The notes: a model not told the origin generated them from the sequence alone. A stretch of DNA of 64,000 nt from Natronospirillum sp965602035 (GCA_965602035.1 OZ271919.1:2480001-2544000); one strand, 5' to 3'. Positions 33,715 through 42,364 are shown, counted from the stretch's first letter. A program made the numbers and translations.

Positions 33715-34863
33715 TTATGCAAGCTGCCACCGCTCGCTCTTTTCATAATGGAATGGCTTCTTGGTCCGACGGCTGGCGTTAGCTGACAGGTTTACCAATC
33801 GCCCTTCTGAAATCAGTTTTTTCGCGGCTATCTGGATGTCGCTTGGAAACAGTCCGGATCGCAATAAAAAATCTGCCCAGGTGTTGCCGTCGACCGTTAT
33901 TGGTCCGGTGGAGAACGCATCTATCAGGAACTCTCGAGCCAGTGATTCGTTGTCGGCAATCTCGGCAAAGTCTTCTGGATTGGTCGATTCAGCGAACATA
34001 TCCAACATTGGTTTTTGCTCAATTTGAGCCCTGAATTTCAACTCTGCCTTCATGACACGCTGGGTCTCTGCCATGTCCTCGGCTGTCTCCATGAATTTAA
34101 TGATTCCCAGCGGGTTTCTGCTCAGATACACCAGGTAATACAACGTCCTGTTCTTCGACGGGCGCATCACCCTCGCGGCCGCAGCCTTTCCGCCGTAAGT
34201 GGATTCAAGCTGGCTCTGATAACTTGTGAGAATGTGCTGTTCTCGCTCGGCTGTAGACTGGTTTTCGCGAATGCTGAAGGTAGAGCCAAGCAGTTCCTGG
34301 ACGTCTTTCTGCAGTTCCTCGATAGAGGCGGCCCGATTGACAAACTCGAACATCAAGTTGATCAGGAATTCAGAGTTCCTGTGCTGCAGAAGCGGCTTCA
34401 AAAGCTCGGCGTTAACGACGCCTTTCCACCCTTTCGGGTCAATGAAAAAAAACGTGAAGTCGCTACCGGCCCAGTGCTTGATGGCTGCTATGTGCTCCTG
34501 GTATCGGCCCTTCAGTGCGGTTGCCCGTACGACATCGGTTGAGTTCTCGCTTACGTAGTTCTGAAGCTTTCGAAACGACTTCCCTTTCTCTTCAATATAG
34601 AGCGCCCGGAACGTCACGCGAGTTCCAAACGTTTTCTCAAGGGCTTCGGCAGACGATTTCATCGCAGCCATCGAAATGCCGATCGACGTGTCACTCAAAT
34701 CCTCACTGGATTCCAGCCACGGCCCGGCAAAGCAGTCCACATAGTTCAGAACCGTCACGTTTCGGTTGCGGCCAAGAATCATGAAGAACGCCTGCAGGTA
34801 CTTCTTCAGAACCTCGTGCTTCAGGTAGGCCTGTTCCCTGCCACCATATTGTTCGGGGATCAT
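33715..34863 (-). CDS. tcmP: Three-Cys-motif partner protein TcmP
   Basis: 382 residues in the TcmP family (TIGR04474 as recalled), which regularly accompanies Gp37/Gp68 three-Cys proteins. Typical blocks: GGREQAYLKHEVLKKYLQ, YVDCFAGPW and FTFFFIDPKGW. FVDxFAGPG and IDP-type motifs recall class I methyltransferase folds, so it may be nucleotide- or nucleic-acid-modifying. The ATG at 34863 with AGGAAGGGAG upstream replaces the longer frame to 34938. Second gene of an SOS-box-controlled pair. Biological role unknown. Confidence 0.85.
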   Translation of the reverse strand: MIPEQYGGREQAYLKHEVLKKYLQAFFMILGRNRNVTVLNYVDCFAGPWLESSEDLSDTSIGISMAAMKSSAEALEKTFGTRVTFRALYIEEKGKSFRKLQNYVSENSTDVVRATALKGRYQEHIAAIKHWAGSDFTFFFIDPKGWKGVVNAELLKPLLQHRNSEFLINLMFEFVNRAASIEELQKDVQELLGSTFSIRENQSTAEREQHILTSYQSQLESTYGGKAAAARVMRPSKNRTLYYLVYLSRNPLGIIKFMETAEDMAETQRVMKAELKFRAQIEQKPMLDMFAESTNPEDFAEIADNESLAREFLIDAFSTGPITVDGNTWADFLLRSGLFPSDIQIAAKKLISEGRLVNLSANASRRTKKPFHYEKSERWQLA

Positions 34864-34897
34864 AGATTCACTCCCTTCCTCTCGATCCTTGGCGCGG

Positions 34898-35641
34898 TCA
34901 GATGGCCATGGCCGGTATCCGGTCCCACGTTTTGCCATTCAACAAGCGACCATTCGCTGACTTCGACCGCTTAACTCCGTCACGGCCCCATGTCCCCCAC
35001 TGCTTGAAAAAGAACGCAACGTCCGCCGTCTCACATTGCTGTTGAATACTCAGCACCCACTGTTCCTTCATCGGCCGGGCTTTCAGGCCGGACTCGCCGC
35101 CTACAATCACCCAGTCAATTCCAGTCAAATCAAGCTCGCCGACATCTTCCAGCAGTGGCTCTACAGAGAGGAACCTTTTTGTTGCCGCAACAGCCTGCAG
35201 TTCAGATATTCTGGGCTTCCCGTACTTTCGGTCCTCTACAGACACGCCGAGCCAGGCATTGGCAGGCGCATTGCGCGAGCTGAAGTATTCCCGCAGACGT
35301 TCTGCACGCTTCGTCAGAATCTGGAACGAATGCTGAGGGCATCGACGCATCACATCAAACACCTGGTCTATGTAGGTGTCGGGCACGTCCGGATGAAACA
35401 GGTCGCTCATCGAGTTAACGAAGTAGGTGGTCGGCTTTTTCCGCGCCACCGGCTGGTTCAGTCGCTCGCTCATCAGGCTGACTTTGGAAAAACCTTCCTC
35501 ATACCCGCGGGCGCCCATTGCCTGGAGCCGCTTCGCCATGGTTTCTGCATAGCAATGCTTGCAGCCCGGCGACACCTTGGTGCACCCAGTCACTGGATTC
35601 CAGGTCTGTTCTGTCCATTCGATGCTGCTCTGACTGGCCAT
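34898..35641 (-). CDS. Phage Gp37/Gp68 three-Cys protein (DUF5131)
   Basis: 247 residues of the Gp37/Gp68 family (PF07505). An N-terminal C-x6-C-x2-C cluster (C20, C27, C30 in CTKVSPGCKHC) may hold an iron-sulphur cluster or zinc; relation to radical SAM enzymes has been suggested. TYFVNSMSDLFHPDVP, FQILTKRAERL and WVIVGGESG are hallmarks. Of the two ATGs (35647, 35641), GGAG lies seven bases before 35641, so that is preferred. First gene of the operon with tcmP, 34 bp apart. Substrate unknown. Confidence 0.85.
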   Translation of the reverse strand: MASQSSIEWTEQTWNPVTGCTKVSPGCKHCYAETMAKRLQAMGARGYEEGFSKVSLMSERLNQPVARKKPTTYFVNSMSDLFHPDVPDTYIDQVFDVMRRCPQHSFQILTKRAERLREYFSSRNAPANAWLGVSVEDRKYGKPRISELQAVAATKRFLSVEPLLEDVGELDLTGIDWVIVGGESGLKARPMKEQWVLSIQQQCETADVAFFFKQWGTWGRDGVKRSKSANGRLLNGKTWDRIPAMAI

Positions 35642-35656
35642 GATCATTCTCCGTTA

Positions 35657-35676
35657 TACTGTTTATTCATACAGTA
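35657..35676 (-). promoter_or_regulatory. LexA (SOS) box before the Gp37/68-tcmP pair
   Basis: TACTGTTTATTCATACAGTA is a near-perfect 20-bp LexA site (core CTGT-N8-ACAG) 15 bp upstream of the three-Cys gene start. It predicts repression in lysogens and induction by DNA damage. Confidence 0.8.
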
Positions 35677-35738
35677 TAGAATTCAAGATGGTAATGCTGC
35701 AAAGAAATCTCCTAAGCATCGTGCGCGACTCGGGGCGC

Positions 35739-36164
35739 TCACCGCAACTCAGGAACCATCCAATACATAGATGACAGGCGCTCTATGTCTTCCACTCTCA
35801 GAGTTTCCCAGTTCGCCTGAGCTGCCAGATCTCGCTCCAATTGGACTTTCATGTACTGGCCCACATCTGGCTGTTCCCATGCAAAGTAGAAACGATCGAT
35901 ATCAGGGTAACGGTCAAGAAGTACAGGAGTGGCCCGCTTTACGTCGAGGAGGTGCCCGTCGCGAAAGGCGCTTGTAGTTTCAAAGATCACGGCCATGTAT
36001 GAGGTGGACTCAATCGCATACGCATTGGAAGGCGCGTCACCGGTAACGATCTCGATAATTTCGTCCAGGGTTTCAGCGTCTTCAAGGCTTCGCTCTTCGC
36101 TGTCCGATGAGCAGCCGACTAGTAGGCCGGTGGCAAGCAGAATGGTGGTGATTATGAATTTCAT
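35739..36164 (-). CDS. Phage-encoded lipoprotein
   Basis: 141 residues with signal peptide and lipobox (MKFIITTILLATGLLVGC, Cys at 18), then an acidic Ser-rich linker and a soluble domain without recognised family. CAGGAGAGCC precedes the ATG at 36164; the frame continues upstream but without support. Sits in the cargo region between tail and repressor genes, so it may alter the lysogen's surface or exclude other phages. That is inference. Confidence 0.7.
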   Translation of the reverse strand: MKFIITTILLATGLLVGCSSDSEERSLEDAETLDEIIEIVTGDAPSNAYAIESTSYMAVIFETTSAFRDGHLLDVKRATPVLLDRYPDIDRFYFAWEQPDVGQYMKVQLERDLAAQANWETLRVEDIERLSSMYWMVPELR

Positions 36165-36223
36165 ATACGGCTCTCCTGCCGATTTGATGCAGGTCCTCAT
36201 ACTCCTGGGGCCTTTAAATGGAG

Positions 36224-36754
36224 TTACTGAGCGTAACGCCCTATGTTCGTGCGCCGGCGGCGCCACTGCTCCGCACGGATTTCGGTAGCCGCCTGGCCTG
36301 ATTGGACTCGAATAAAAGCGGCCGTGCGGCATCTTTCGGCAATCTGTGGCACGCAAAGCCCAATGAAAACGATGAACGCGACGTACCAGTGCCACAGGTC
36401 TGGATCAGGCATCATTCGGCCGGTCGCCATGGCCCAAGCAAGCCCAAGGGAGGCGATGGGTCCGACAACAGAATAGTGCGTAATCGGAATCAGCCAGCTG
36501 CTCCACCACTCGCTATAACAGTTCTTGAGCGCACGGCTGAGCTCATCGTCGGAAAATTTCTCAATGCTGTCGGGCTGTCCAGACTCCGGCGGCAGATTGA
36601 TGATGGTTTGGCCGCCTACCACGATGCTGCCATTGTTGTTGTCGCCCACCGTGATGGTCACGCTGCCGTCGCCGCCGCGTTCATCTGGCGGCATCTCCTC
36701 ACGCACAATTTTCTGCACCTTGCGAAGCAGTGACTCCAGTTTTTCTTCAGACAT
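36224..36754 (-). CDS. Unknown phage protein with two membrane segments
   Basis: 176 residues: N-terminal helix (EKLESLLRKVQKIVREE), a beta-like motif VTITVGDNNNGSIVVGGQT, then two hydrophobic segments (about 90-112 and 122-142) and a basic C-terminus. Often such genes next to the repressor act in superinfection exclusion, but nothing here proves it. AGGAGGCAC before the ATG. Confidence 0.55.
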   Translation of the reverse strand: MSEEKLESLLRKVQKIVREEMPPDERGGDGSVTITVGDNNNGSIVVGGQTIINLPPESGQPDSIEKFSDDELSRALKNCYSEWWSSWLIPITHYSVVGPIASLGLAWAMATGRMMPDPDLWHWYVAFIVFIGLCVPQIAERCRTAAFIRVQSGQAATEIRAEQWRRRRTNIGRYAQ

Positions 36755-36794
36755 CCTGTGCCTCCTTTTTCCCTGTCGGTATTGCTGTGTTACG

Positions 36795-37505
36795 TCATCC
36801 GTTGTTCACCACCAGCTTCAGTGCGCGGTGGAGTGTGGTTTCCTGGTCAGCGTCCGTCTCCGCCTCTTCCTGCAGGTAGTTGTAGACCAGGGCCGCAACC
36901 ATCACTAGGCCCTGGGTACTGAGTTTGCGGTTGCTTTCGGTGAGCATGTGGTCGAGGGCCCGTCCGATAACCTCAAACTGCTGCACGTCCACATGTGGAT
37001 GCTTATCCGTCTGTCGGCCATCCATCGATCTCACCTGCTCTGCCTTTCTTACCAACTGCTCGCACGTCTCTTGGGAGTCTGGGAACTCCTCCATTAGCCA
37101 GTCCGACGGAACAAAAAGGTGACCGCAATATAGCGCAGTTGGAGTGGCGTCATATGCGGCACACATCTGTGCATCGAGCTCAGTCTCTCCTGACAGCCGG
37201 GCCGGTAAAAGGAAGCGGCCGGCACTCCGCATATATCCGACCGTGCAGTCTTTCCCGTCATGCTCAAACTTGATCCACTCAATCCGGTGATCTTGTTTTT
37301 GCTCCTGATGCTCACCAGTGAGCACATACATCACGTTGACGCCCTTTTCCCTGAGCAGTGCCAATTTATCGCTCGGGATGGGTGTCCCTTTCAGCCATCG
37401 GCTTACTGTCTTTGATGACACATCCAAAAAAGCAGAAACCTGTAACTGGCTGAGTTTTAACTTTCCCAGCTCTTCTTTCAGACGAAAACAGACATTTTTG
37501 TCCAT
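36795..37505 (-). CDS. CI-like phage repressor
   Basis: 236 residues with an N-terminal helix-turn-helix (about 18-45: LSQLQVSAFLDVSSKTVSRWLKG). The remainder does not show the Ser/Lys peptidase motif of LexA-type CI proteins, so self-cleavage is doubtful. It is divergent from the early operon and probably binds the palindrome at 37521-37536. It would maintain lysogeny and control its own promoter. Confidence 0.8.
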   Translation of the reverse strand: MDKNVCFRLKEELGKLKLSQLQVSAFLDVSSKTVSRWLKGTPIPSDKLALLREKGVNVMYVLTGEHQEQKQDHRIEWIKFEHDGKDCTVGYMRSAGRFLLPARLSGETELDAQMCAAYDATPTALYCGHLFVPSDWLMEEFPDSQETCEQLVRKAEQVRSMDGRQTDKHPHVDVQQFEVIGRALDHMLTESNRKLSTQGLVMVAALVYNYLQEEAETDADQETTLHRALKLVVNNG

Positions 37506-37512
37506 AACCTAC

Positions 37513-37541
37513 TTGCCATAAGGACATATATGTCCTATTGT
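37513..37541 (+). promoter_or_regulatory. Early promoter with embedded operator palindrome
   Basis: TTGCCA (37513-37518) and TATTGT (37536-37541) are 17 bp apart; the spacer holds the perfect 16-bp palindrome AGGACATATATGTCCT (37521-37536). A repressor bound there would block RNA polymerase directly. It lies between the divergent repressor and early genes. Confidence 0.75.
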
Positions 37542-37576
37542 TTACTTGTCTAACACACTGACAGGAAACATAACCC

Positions 37577-37798
37577 ATGATGGTACGCAATGCCACCTAT
37601 CCCCCGGCGTTGGCTCAGCGCCCGTCCCGCGCGCCGAATGGCGCCCGCACCCAGGTGGGTGTGCGCCTGACTGACCCCGAACGCGAATGGCTGGAACGCG
37701 TCGCCTCCCAGGAGGTTCGAAGCGTGTCTGCCATGGCGCGCCTGCTGATTCTCGACGCCCTGCATCGGCGCGCCGAGGAAACCCGGTCGGCCGAGTAA
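37577..37798 (+). CDS. Small early regulator, ribbon-helix-helix-like
   Basis: 73 residues with VGVRLTDPEREWLERVASQEVRSVSAMARLLILDAL, a strand plus two helices as in MetJ/Arc-type DNA-binding proteins. First gene of the early operon, at the place of cro/cox. Likely the lytic-switch partner of the repressor, but no direct evidence. Confidence 0.6.
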   Translation: MMVRNATYPPALAQRPSRAPNGARTQVGVRLTDPEREWLERVASQEVRSVSAMARLLILDALHRRAEETRSAE

Positions 37799-37811
37799 AG
37801 GAGCAAACACC

Positions 37812-38030
37812 ATGTATCAGGACACTCAACGCATCCGCCATATCCGCGTCGGCATCAATTTGGACGAATACGAAGCCCGGCTGATCGACGCCTATGTCGA
37901 CTACACCGGCTTGCCTCGCGCCCAAGTGCTTCGGCAGCTCGCGATGAACGCCGCGCGCACAGCCCTGGCCAACGGTTTCAGTGTCGACCAGGAGACGGCT
38001 GGTAGCGAGGTACGAACCTGTGCCGAGTGA
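37812..38030 (+). CDS. Small early protein, ribbon-helix-helix-like
   Basis: 72 residues: IRHIRVGINLDEYEARLIDAYVDYTGLPRAQVLRQLAMNAAR again suggests a strand-helix-helix DNA-binding fold. AAGGAGC precedes the ATG. Second gene of the early operon; specific role unknown. Confidence 0.6.
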   Translation: MYQDTQRIRHIRVGINLDEYEARLIDAYVDYTGLPRAQVLRQLAMNAARTALANGFSVDQETAGSEVRTCAE

Positions 38031-38040
38031 GGTCCTCAAA

Positions 38041-38208
38041 ATGACAGAGGAAGAGGCGTCGCTGCTGGAAAGGGTGCGGCAGCAACAGGGGCTGAACGAT
38101 CTGCAACAGGCCGCCGAATGGTTGGTGAAAGTCCGGCTGCGCCGGGCGGTGCAGCGTGAGTTCGGTACCCACAGAGCACTGTATCCGATCCCCGGAGGCC
38201 GACGATGA
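38041..38208 (+). CDS. Small early protein of unknown function
   Basis: 55 residues, helical and charged (MTEEEASLLERVRQQQGLNDLQQAAEWL, shown in part by its first 20). GAGG at 38029-38032 supports the ATG at 38041. In-frame GTG codons at 38020 and 37981 would lengthen it and overlap the previous gene. Its stop overlaps the ogr-like start (ATGA). Confidence 0.5.
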   Translation: MTEEEASLLERVRQQQGLNDLQQAAEWLVKVRLRRAVQREFGTHRALYPIPGGRR

Positions 38209-38456
38209 CAAAGACTGTTCAGAACCGGATACGCCTGCGCTGCCCGCACTGCGGGTCTTCTGCCCGCATTCGCAACAGCGAGAGTGTGTCACCGCTCTAC
38301 CGCGACGCGTGGGTCGAATGCCAGAACTGGCAATGCGGCTGGCGCGGCAAATGCGCCATTCAGTTCATCAGCACTACGACGCCCAGCCACAACCCAAATC
38401 CGGAGATTCAGCTGCCGCTGAGCCCCGCTGCAACGAAAAAGGGAGAACACCCATGA
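38205..38456 (+). CDS. ogr: Ogr/Delta-like late-gene activator
   Basis: 83 residues with the zinc-finger pattern of P2 Ogr/P4 Delta: RLRCPHCGSSARIRNS followed by VECQNWQCGWRG (C-x2-C...C-x4-C). These proteins bind the late-promoter dyads and recruit RNA polymerase. P2 keeps ogr behind gene D; here it is in the early operon, which would make its synthesis precede late genes. Likely binds the three 19-bp palindromes. Confidence 0.85.
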   Translation: MTKTVQNRIRLRCPHCGSSARIRNSESVSPLYRDAWVECQNWQCGWRGKCAIQFISTTTPSHNPNPEIQLPLSPAATKKGEHP

Positions 38457-39010
38457 CCGAACTGACACCGCAGCCAGCCGTTTCGCCGCTGGCCAATCCG
38501 TTCCTGTTCGCCAATGCGCCCGTGCGCACCGCTGTAGACGAACAGGGTGAAGTGTATTTTTGCGCCCGGGACGTGTGCTCGGCGCTGGAAATTGCGTGGG
38601 CAGGGCGCGGGAATACCCTCAGGTCCATGCCAGAAACATGGGTTATGGTCTCGTACCACGAGACCATAAAAGGCGACCGCGAGACGATTTTTGTCAACGA
38701 AGCCGGCGTCTACAAACTCATTTTCCGTTCCAACAAACCCTTGGCCGAGCAATTCGCCAACTGGGTGTGCGAGGAAGTGCTGCCCGCCATTCGCCGCCAG
38801 GGCTTCTTCGGCACCGTGTCTTCCACCGAGCGCCTCAAAGTGAGCCGGCAGATCGCGCAGGTGGTCGGCCAGCTGGCCGGCACGCGCGATGCCATGTTGC
38901 ACCAGGTGCTTATGGCGGAGCTGCGCGACCTGCATAACCTGATTGGCCGCCCCATGCCCGGGCTGGAGTTACTGGGCAAAGACTGCGACCAACTGCCGCT
39001 GGGAGTGTGA
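38453..39010 (+). CDS. BRO-N domain phage protein
   Basis: 185 residues. The BRO-N (Bro family N-terminal) domain spans about 15-115: VRTAVDEQGEVYFCARDVCSALE, then YKLIFRSNKPLAEQFANWVCEEVLPAIRRQG, the standard ending. The C-terminal part (KVSRQIAQVVGQLAGTRDA) may be an oligomerisation or antirepressor-type domain. GGGAGAACACCC before the ATG at 38453. Probably a DNA-binding early regulator or antirepressor. Confidence 0.82.
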   Translation: MTELTPQPAVSPLANPFLFANAPVRTAVDEQGEVYFCARDVCSALEIAWAGRGNTLRSMPETWVMVSYHETIKGDRETIFVNEAGVYKLIFRSNKPLAEQFANWVCEEVLPAIRRQGFFGTVSSTERLKVSRQIAQVVGQLAGTRDAMLHQVLMAELRDLHNLIGRPMPGLELLGKDCDQLPLGV

Positions 39011-39013
39011 CCC

Positions 39014-39235
39014 ATGCCCACCGCTAACGATCCCGTACCAGAGCGCCTGATGCGTGTGGGCGAGGTGTGTGCCGCCACCGGGCTCTCGCACTCTGTGCTC
39101 TATGAGCGCATGAAAAAGGGCGAGTTCCCGAAATCGATCCCGCTGGGTGGCCGGGCCGTTGCCTGGAGCTCGGTGGAGGTAAACGAGTGGATTCAACAAC
39201 GCATTGCCGCACGGAATGCGCAACATAACAAGTAG
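39014..39235 (+). CDS. AlpA-family regulator/excisionase-like protein
   Basis: 73 residues: LMRVGEVCAATGLSHSVLYERMKKGEFPKSIPLGGRAVAWSSVEVNEWI is the MerR-type winged-helix of the AlpA family. Such proteins activate excision or act as directionality factors, so it may serve excision with the integrase. Weak ribosome site. Confidence 0.85.
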   Translation: MPTANDPVPERLMRVGEVCAATGLSHSVLYERMKKGEFPKSIPLGGRAVAWSSVEVNEWIQQRIAARNAQHNK

Positions 39236-39242
39236 GAGCCGA

Positions 39243-39662
39243 ATGATGACAACCGTAAACCTGAATTCAGACCAGGCGCTGGAACAACTCTATGACACCG
39301 CCATCGGTATGACCTGGCGTGCTATTCACACCCAGGTCGAGAACCCCTTCCCGGCCCCGCTGCCCATGCATTGGGTGCACAACGTCGCCGCCCAGGTGCG
39401 TGACCGGCTCATGAGCGAGTACGACCGCAGCCGCGACCAGGCCGACTTTATTGCCTGGCGTGCACTGGCTGATGTACAGGCCGCTGCCCTGCCGGCCGGC
39501 ATGGCTATTGATCTGGACCATTCAACCAGCAACGCCCTGGTGCTCCGCATGGCCAATGGCGAGCGTCGCACGGTGCCACTGGCGCAGCTGATGCAGGCCA
39601 CGCAATCAACCGCCGCCGGGTTCCTGCGCGCCGCGGAGCAACGCCGAGCCGCTCACCACTGA
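39243..39662 (+). CDS. Early phage protein of unknown function
   Basis: 139-residue helical protein (DQALEQLYDTAIGMTWRAIH; RERAVPLAQ-like C-terminal block GERRTVPLAQLMQATQS). Two adjacent ATGs (39243, 39246) follow GGAG; the first is used. No family recognised. Confidence 0.6.
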   Translation: MMTTVNLNSDQALEQLYDTAIGMTWRAIHTQVENPFPAPLPMHWVHNVAAQVRDRLMSEYDRSRDQADFIAWRALADVQAAALPAGMAIDLDHSTSNALVLRMANGERRTVPLAQLMQATQSTAAGFLRAAEQRRAAHH

Positions 39663-39685
39663 CCCACTGAAACAGGACTGTATTC

Positions 39686-42364
39686 ATGTCAGTCGCAATG
39701 ACAAACGATGCGTTGCGCGCCGATATTCTGGCGCGCATTCAGCATGAGCTGGGCGGAAAAACGAAGGGTAAGTACGTGCAGGGCATCCGCTGCCCGCAGT
39801 GTGGCAAGGCGGAAGCATTTCTTTCCGCCGAGTCGCCCTGGATGATCAAGTGCGGCCGCGAGGCTAAATGCGGCAGCCAGGTCCACGTAAAAGACCAGTT
39901 CCCTGATCTGTTCGAAAGTTGGACCGAGCGCTATGGCCAGCAGTCGGACGGCGCCGAGTCGCCAAACGCTGTGGCCGACGCCTACATGGCGCACGGCCGT
40001 GGGTTCGACCTTTCCCGCATTCGGGGCTGGTACCAGCAGGAACAGTTCTACGACAGCGCCCTGGGCATTGGCAGCACCACCGTGCGGTTTGAGCTGCCAG
40101 GCGGCTACTGGGAGCGCCTGATTGATAAACCACAGCGGTTCGGCAAGAAAAAAGCCCGGTTCAAGCCGGGCCTTTCTTACGCCGGCACCTGGTGGCTACC
40201 GCCGGCGGTGGAGCTGCAGGATGTCGATTGCCTCTGGCTGGTTGAAGGCATATTCGATGCGATCGCGCACTTCCACCACGGCAACGCGGCCGCAGCCCTG
40301 TTCAGCTGCAATAACTACCCAGCGCAAGCCCTGGCAGAGCTCGACGAAGCCTGCAAAAAGGCGGGTCGTAACCGGCCTACCCTGGTGTGGGCGCTCGACG
40401 GCGACCCGGCAGGGCGAACCTATCTGCGGCGCTGGGTAGAGCGGGCCCGAAAAGACGGCTGGGAATGCAAGGCGGCCATCGCCCCTGCGCGTGGCGCGGT
40501 GAAGATGGACTGGAACGAGCTGCACATGCGCGGTGAGTGGACCGACCAGTTGATCGACCACGCTCACTACCTGGGTGAGCTCGAGATTGCGAGCCGCGCC
40601 ACCGAAAAAGCGCTGCTCATGTACAACCACAACCACCGCAAGGAATTCCCGTTCGAGTTCCGGCAGCGCACCTACTGGTTCAAGATGGACCTGGACAAAT
40701 ACCAGCGCGAAATGGACCGCATTTTTGATGAAAAGCCGGCTATATCGGAAGCCGAAGCGCGTGACCAGGCATTGTTTCAGTGCGGTGGCGTGCAGGAAAT
40801 CGCTAACTGCCACCCGGTGCCCCTCTACTACCAGGCAAACCGGGTCACTGATGAGAGCTGGTATTACTACCGCATCGAGTTTCCGCACGATGGACCACCG
40901 GTAAAGGCCACGTTCACAGGTGGGCAGCTCGCCAGCAGTGGCGAATTCAAGAAGCGCTTGCTTGGCGTGGCACCGGGTGCCATTTGGGAAGGGCAGGGTT
41001 ACCAGCTGGACCGCCTGCTTCGCGACCAGATTGGCCGCATCAAAACGGTTGATACCATCGATTTCATCGGCTACAGCAAGCGCCATAAAACGTGGGTGTT
41101 CGGTGACCAGGCAGTGCATGCCGGCGGCACCTATACCCTGAATTCCGAGGACTTTTTCGAAATTGGCCGGCTCAGCTTGAAGACACTGAGCGAGTCGGTG
41201 CATCTGAGCATCAACCCGGACCTGAAGGAGCACAAAACCGACTGGGCCCGGGCGCTACTCCACTGTTTCGGTGACAAAGGCGTGATCGCGCTGGCGTACT
41301 GGTTGGGGACGCTGTTTGCCGAGCAGGTTCGTGAGCACCACAAAAGCTTTCCGTTCCTCGAGATCGTCGGTGAAGCCGGCGCCGGCAAGAGCACGCTCAT
41401 TGAGTTTCTGTGGAAACTCTGCGGCCGCAGCGATTATGAAGGCTTTGACCCGTCCAAAGCCAGTATGCCGGCCCGTGCGCGTAACTTTGCCCAGGTCAGC
41501 AACCTGCCAGTAGTGCTCATTGAGTCGGACCGGGACCAGGAAGGTCACAAGGGTAAGCAGTTCGACTGGGACGAACTGAAGACAGCGTACAACGGGCGAT
41601 CGGTCCGAAGCCGAGGCATCAAGAATTCCGGGAACGAAACCTACGAGCCGCCTTTCCGCGGGGCGATTGTGATCAGCCAGAACGCGGCTGTTCAGAGCAG
41701 CGACGCCATTATGCAGCGCATCGTGCATCTCACCTTTACCAAAGCCGGGCAGACAGCTGCCACCAAGCAGCTGGCCGAGCAACTGGAGCGCACGCCGATT
41801 GACGATGTGAGCGGGTTTGCCCTGTTGGCGGCACGCTCGGAGCAGCAGGTGCTCGACCTGGTGTTCAATAAGGTGCCCGAGTACGAGCTGCAGTTCATGA
41901 AGCTCGAGGAAGTGCGGTCGCACCGGGTGGCCAAGAATCACGCTCAGATTATGGCGTTTCTGGATGCCCTGGGCCCGCAGGCTCTGGGTGTGTTCACGGA
42001 TGAAGAGCTCGCCAGTGCGCGCTCTGAGCTGGTGAACATGGCCATAGACCGGCAGCAGGCGATCAATGCCGACCACCCGGTGGTGCAGGAGTTCTGGGAC
42101 GCGTTCGATTACCTGGAGGGCGTGACCCGGGGCAATGGAGGCCTGAACCACTATGGCATCGACTCTGACCACATCGCGGTGAACCTGAGGCACTTCGAAG
42201 CGCTCTGCAATGAATACAAGCTGCGTCTGCCGCCACCATCAGAGCAGAAACGACATCTACGCACCTCACGCAGCCGGAAGTTTCTGGAAGCTAACAAGTC
42301 TCTGCGCAGTGCGGTGTTCGCGGATAACCGCGTGCTCAAGTGCTGGATATTCAAGCGGTCATAA
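39686..42364 (+). CDS. Phage DNA primase-helicase
   Basis: 892-residue replication protein. The N-terminus has a zinc-binding motif (C36-x2-C39, C56-x5-C62). A Toprim-like region follows with WLVEGIFDAIA and LVWALDGDPAGRTYLRR. The C-terminal superfamily-3-like ATPase has Walker A GEAGAGKST at residues 562-570. It would prime and unwind DNA, and replaces the rolling-circle initiator GpA of P2, for which no homologue is seen. Related layouts occur in phiCTX-like and P4-like replicons. The GTTAC-rich left-end region is a possible target. Confidence 0.88.
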   Translation: MSVAMTNDALRADILARIQHELGGKTKGKYVQGIRCPQCGKAEAFLSAESPWMIKCGREAKCGSQVHVKDQFPDLFESWTERYGQQSDGAESPNAVADAYMAHGRGFDLSRIRGWYQQEQFYDSALGIGSTTVRFELPGGYWERLIDKPQRFGKKKARFKPGLSYAGTWWLPPAVELQDVDCLWLVEGIFDAIAHFHHGNAAAALFSCNNYPAQALAELDEACKKAGRNRPTLVWALDGDPAGRTYLRRWVERARKDGWECKAAIAPARGAVKMDWNELHMRGEWTDQLIDHAHYLGELEIASRATEKALLMYNHNHRKEFPFEFRQRTYWFKMDLDKYQREMDRIFDEKPAISEAEARDQALFQCGGVQEIANCHPVPLYYQANRVTDESWYYYRIEFPHDGPPVKATFTGGQLASSGEFKKRLLGVAPGAIWEGQGYQLDRLLRDQIGRIKTVDTIDFIGYSKRHKTWVFGDQAVHAGGTYTLNSEDFFEIGRLSLKTLSESVHLSINPDLKEHKTDWARALLHCFGDKGVIALAYWLGTLFAEQVREHHKSFPFLEIVGEAGAGKSTLIEFLWKLCGRSDYEGFDPSKASMPARARNFAQVSNLPVVLIESDRDQEGHKGKQFDWDELKTAYNGRSVRSRGIKNSGNETYEPPFRGAIVISQNAAVQSSDAIMQRIVHLTFTKAGQTAATKQLAEQLERTPIDDVSGFALLAARSEQQVLDLVFNKVPEYELQFMKLEEVRSHRVAKNHAQIMAFLDALGPQALGVFTDEELASARSELVNMAIDRQQAINADHPVVQEFWDAFDYLEGVTRGNGGLNHYGIDSDHIAVNLRHFEALCNEYKLRLPPPSEQKRHLRTSRSRKFLEANKSLRSAVFADNRVLKCWIFKRS

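Noticed and set aside
39267..42193. Several long antisense frames opposite the primase-helicase gene
   Set aside because: Shadows of the plus-strand gene, without motifs.
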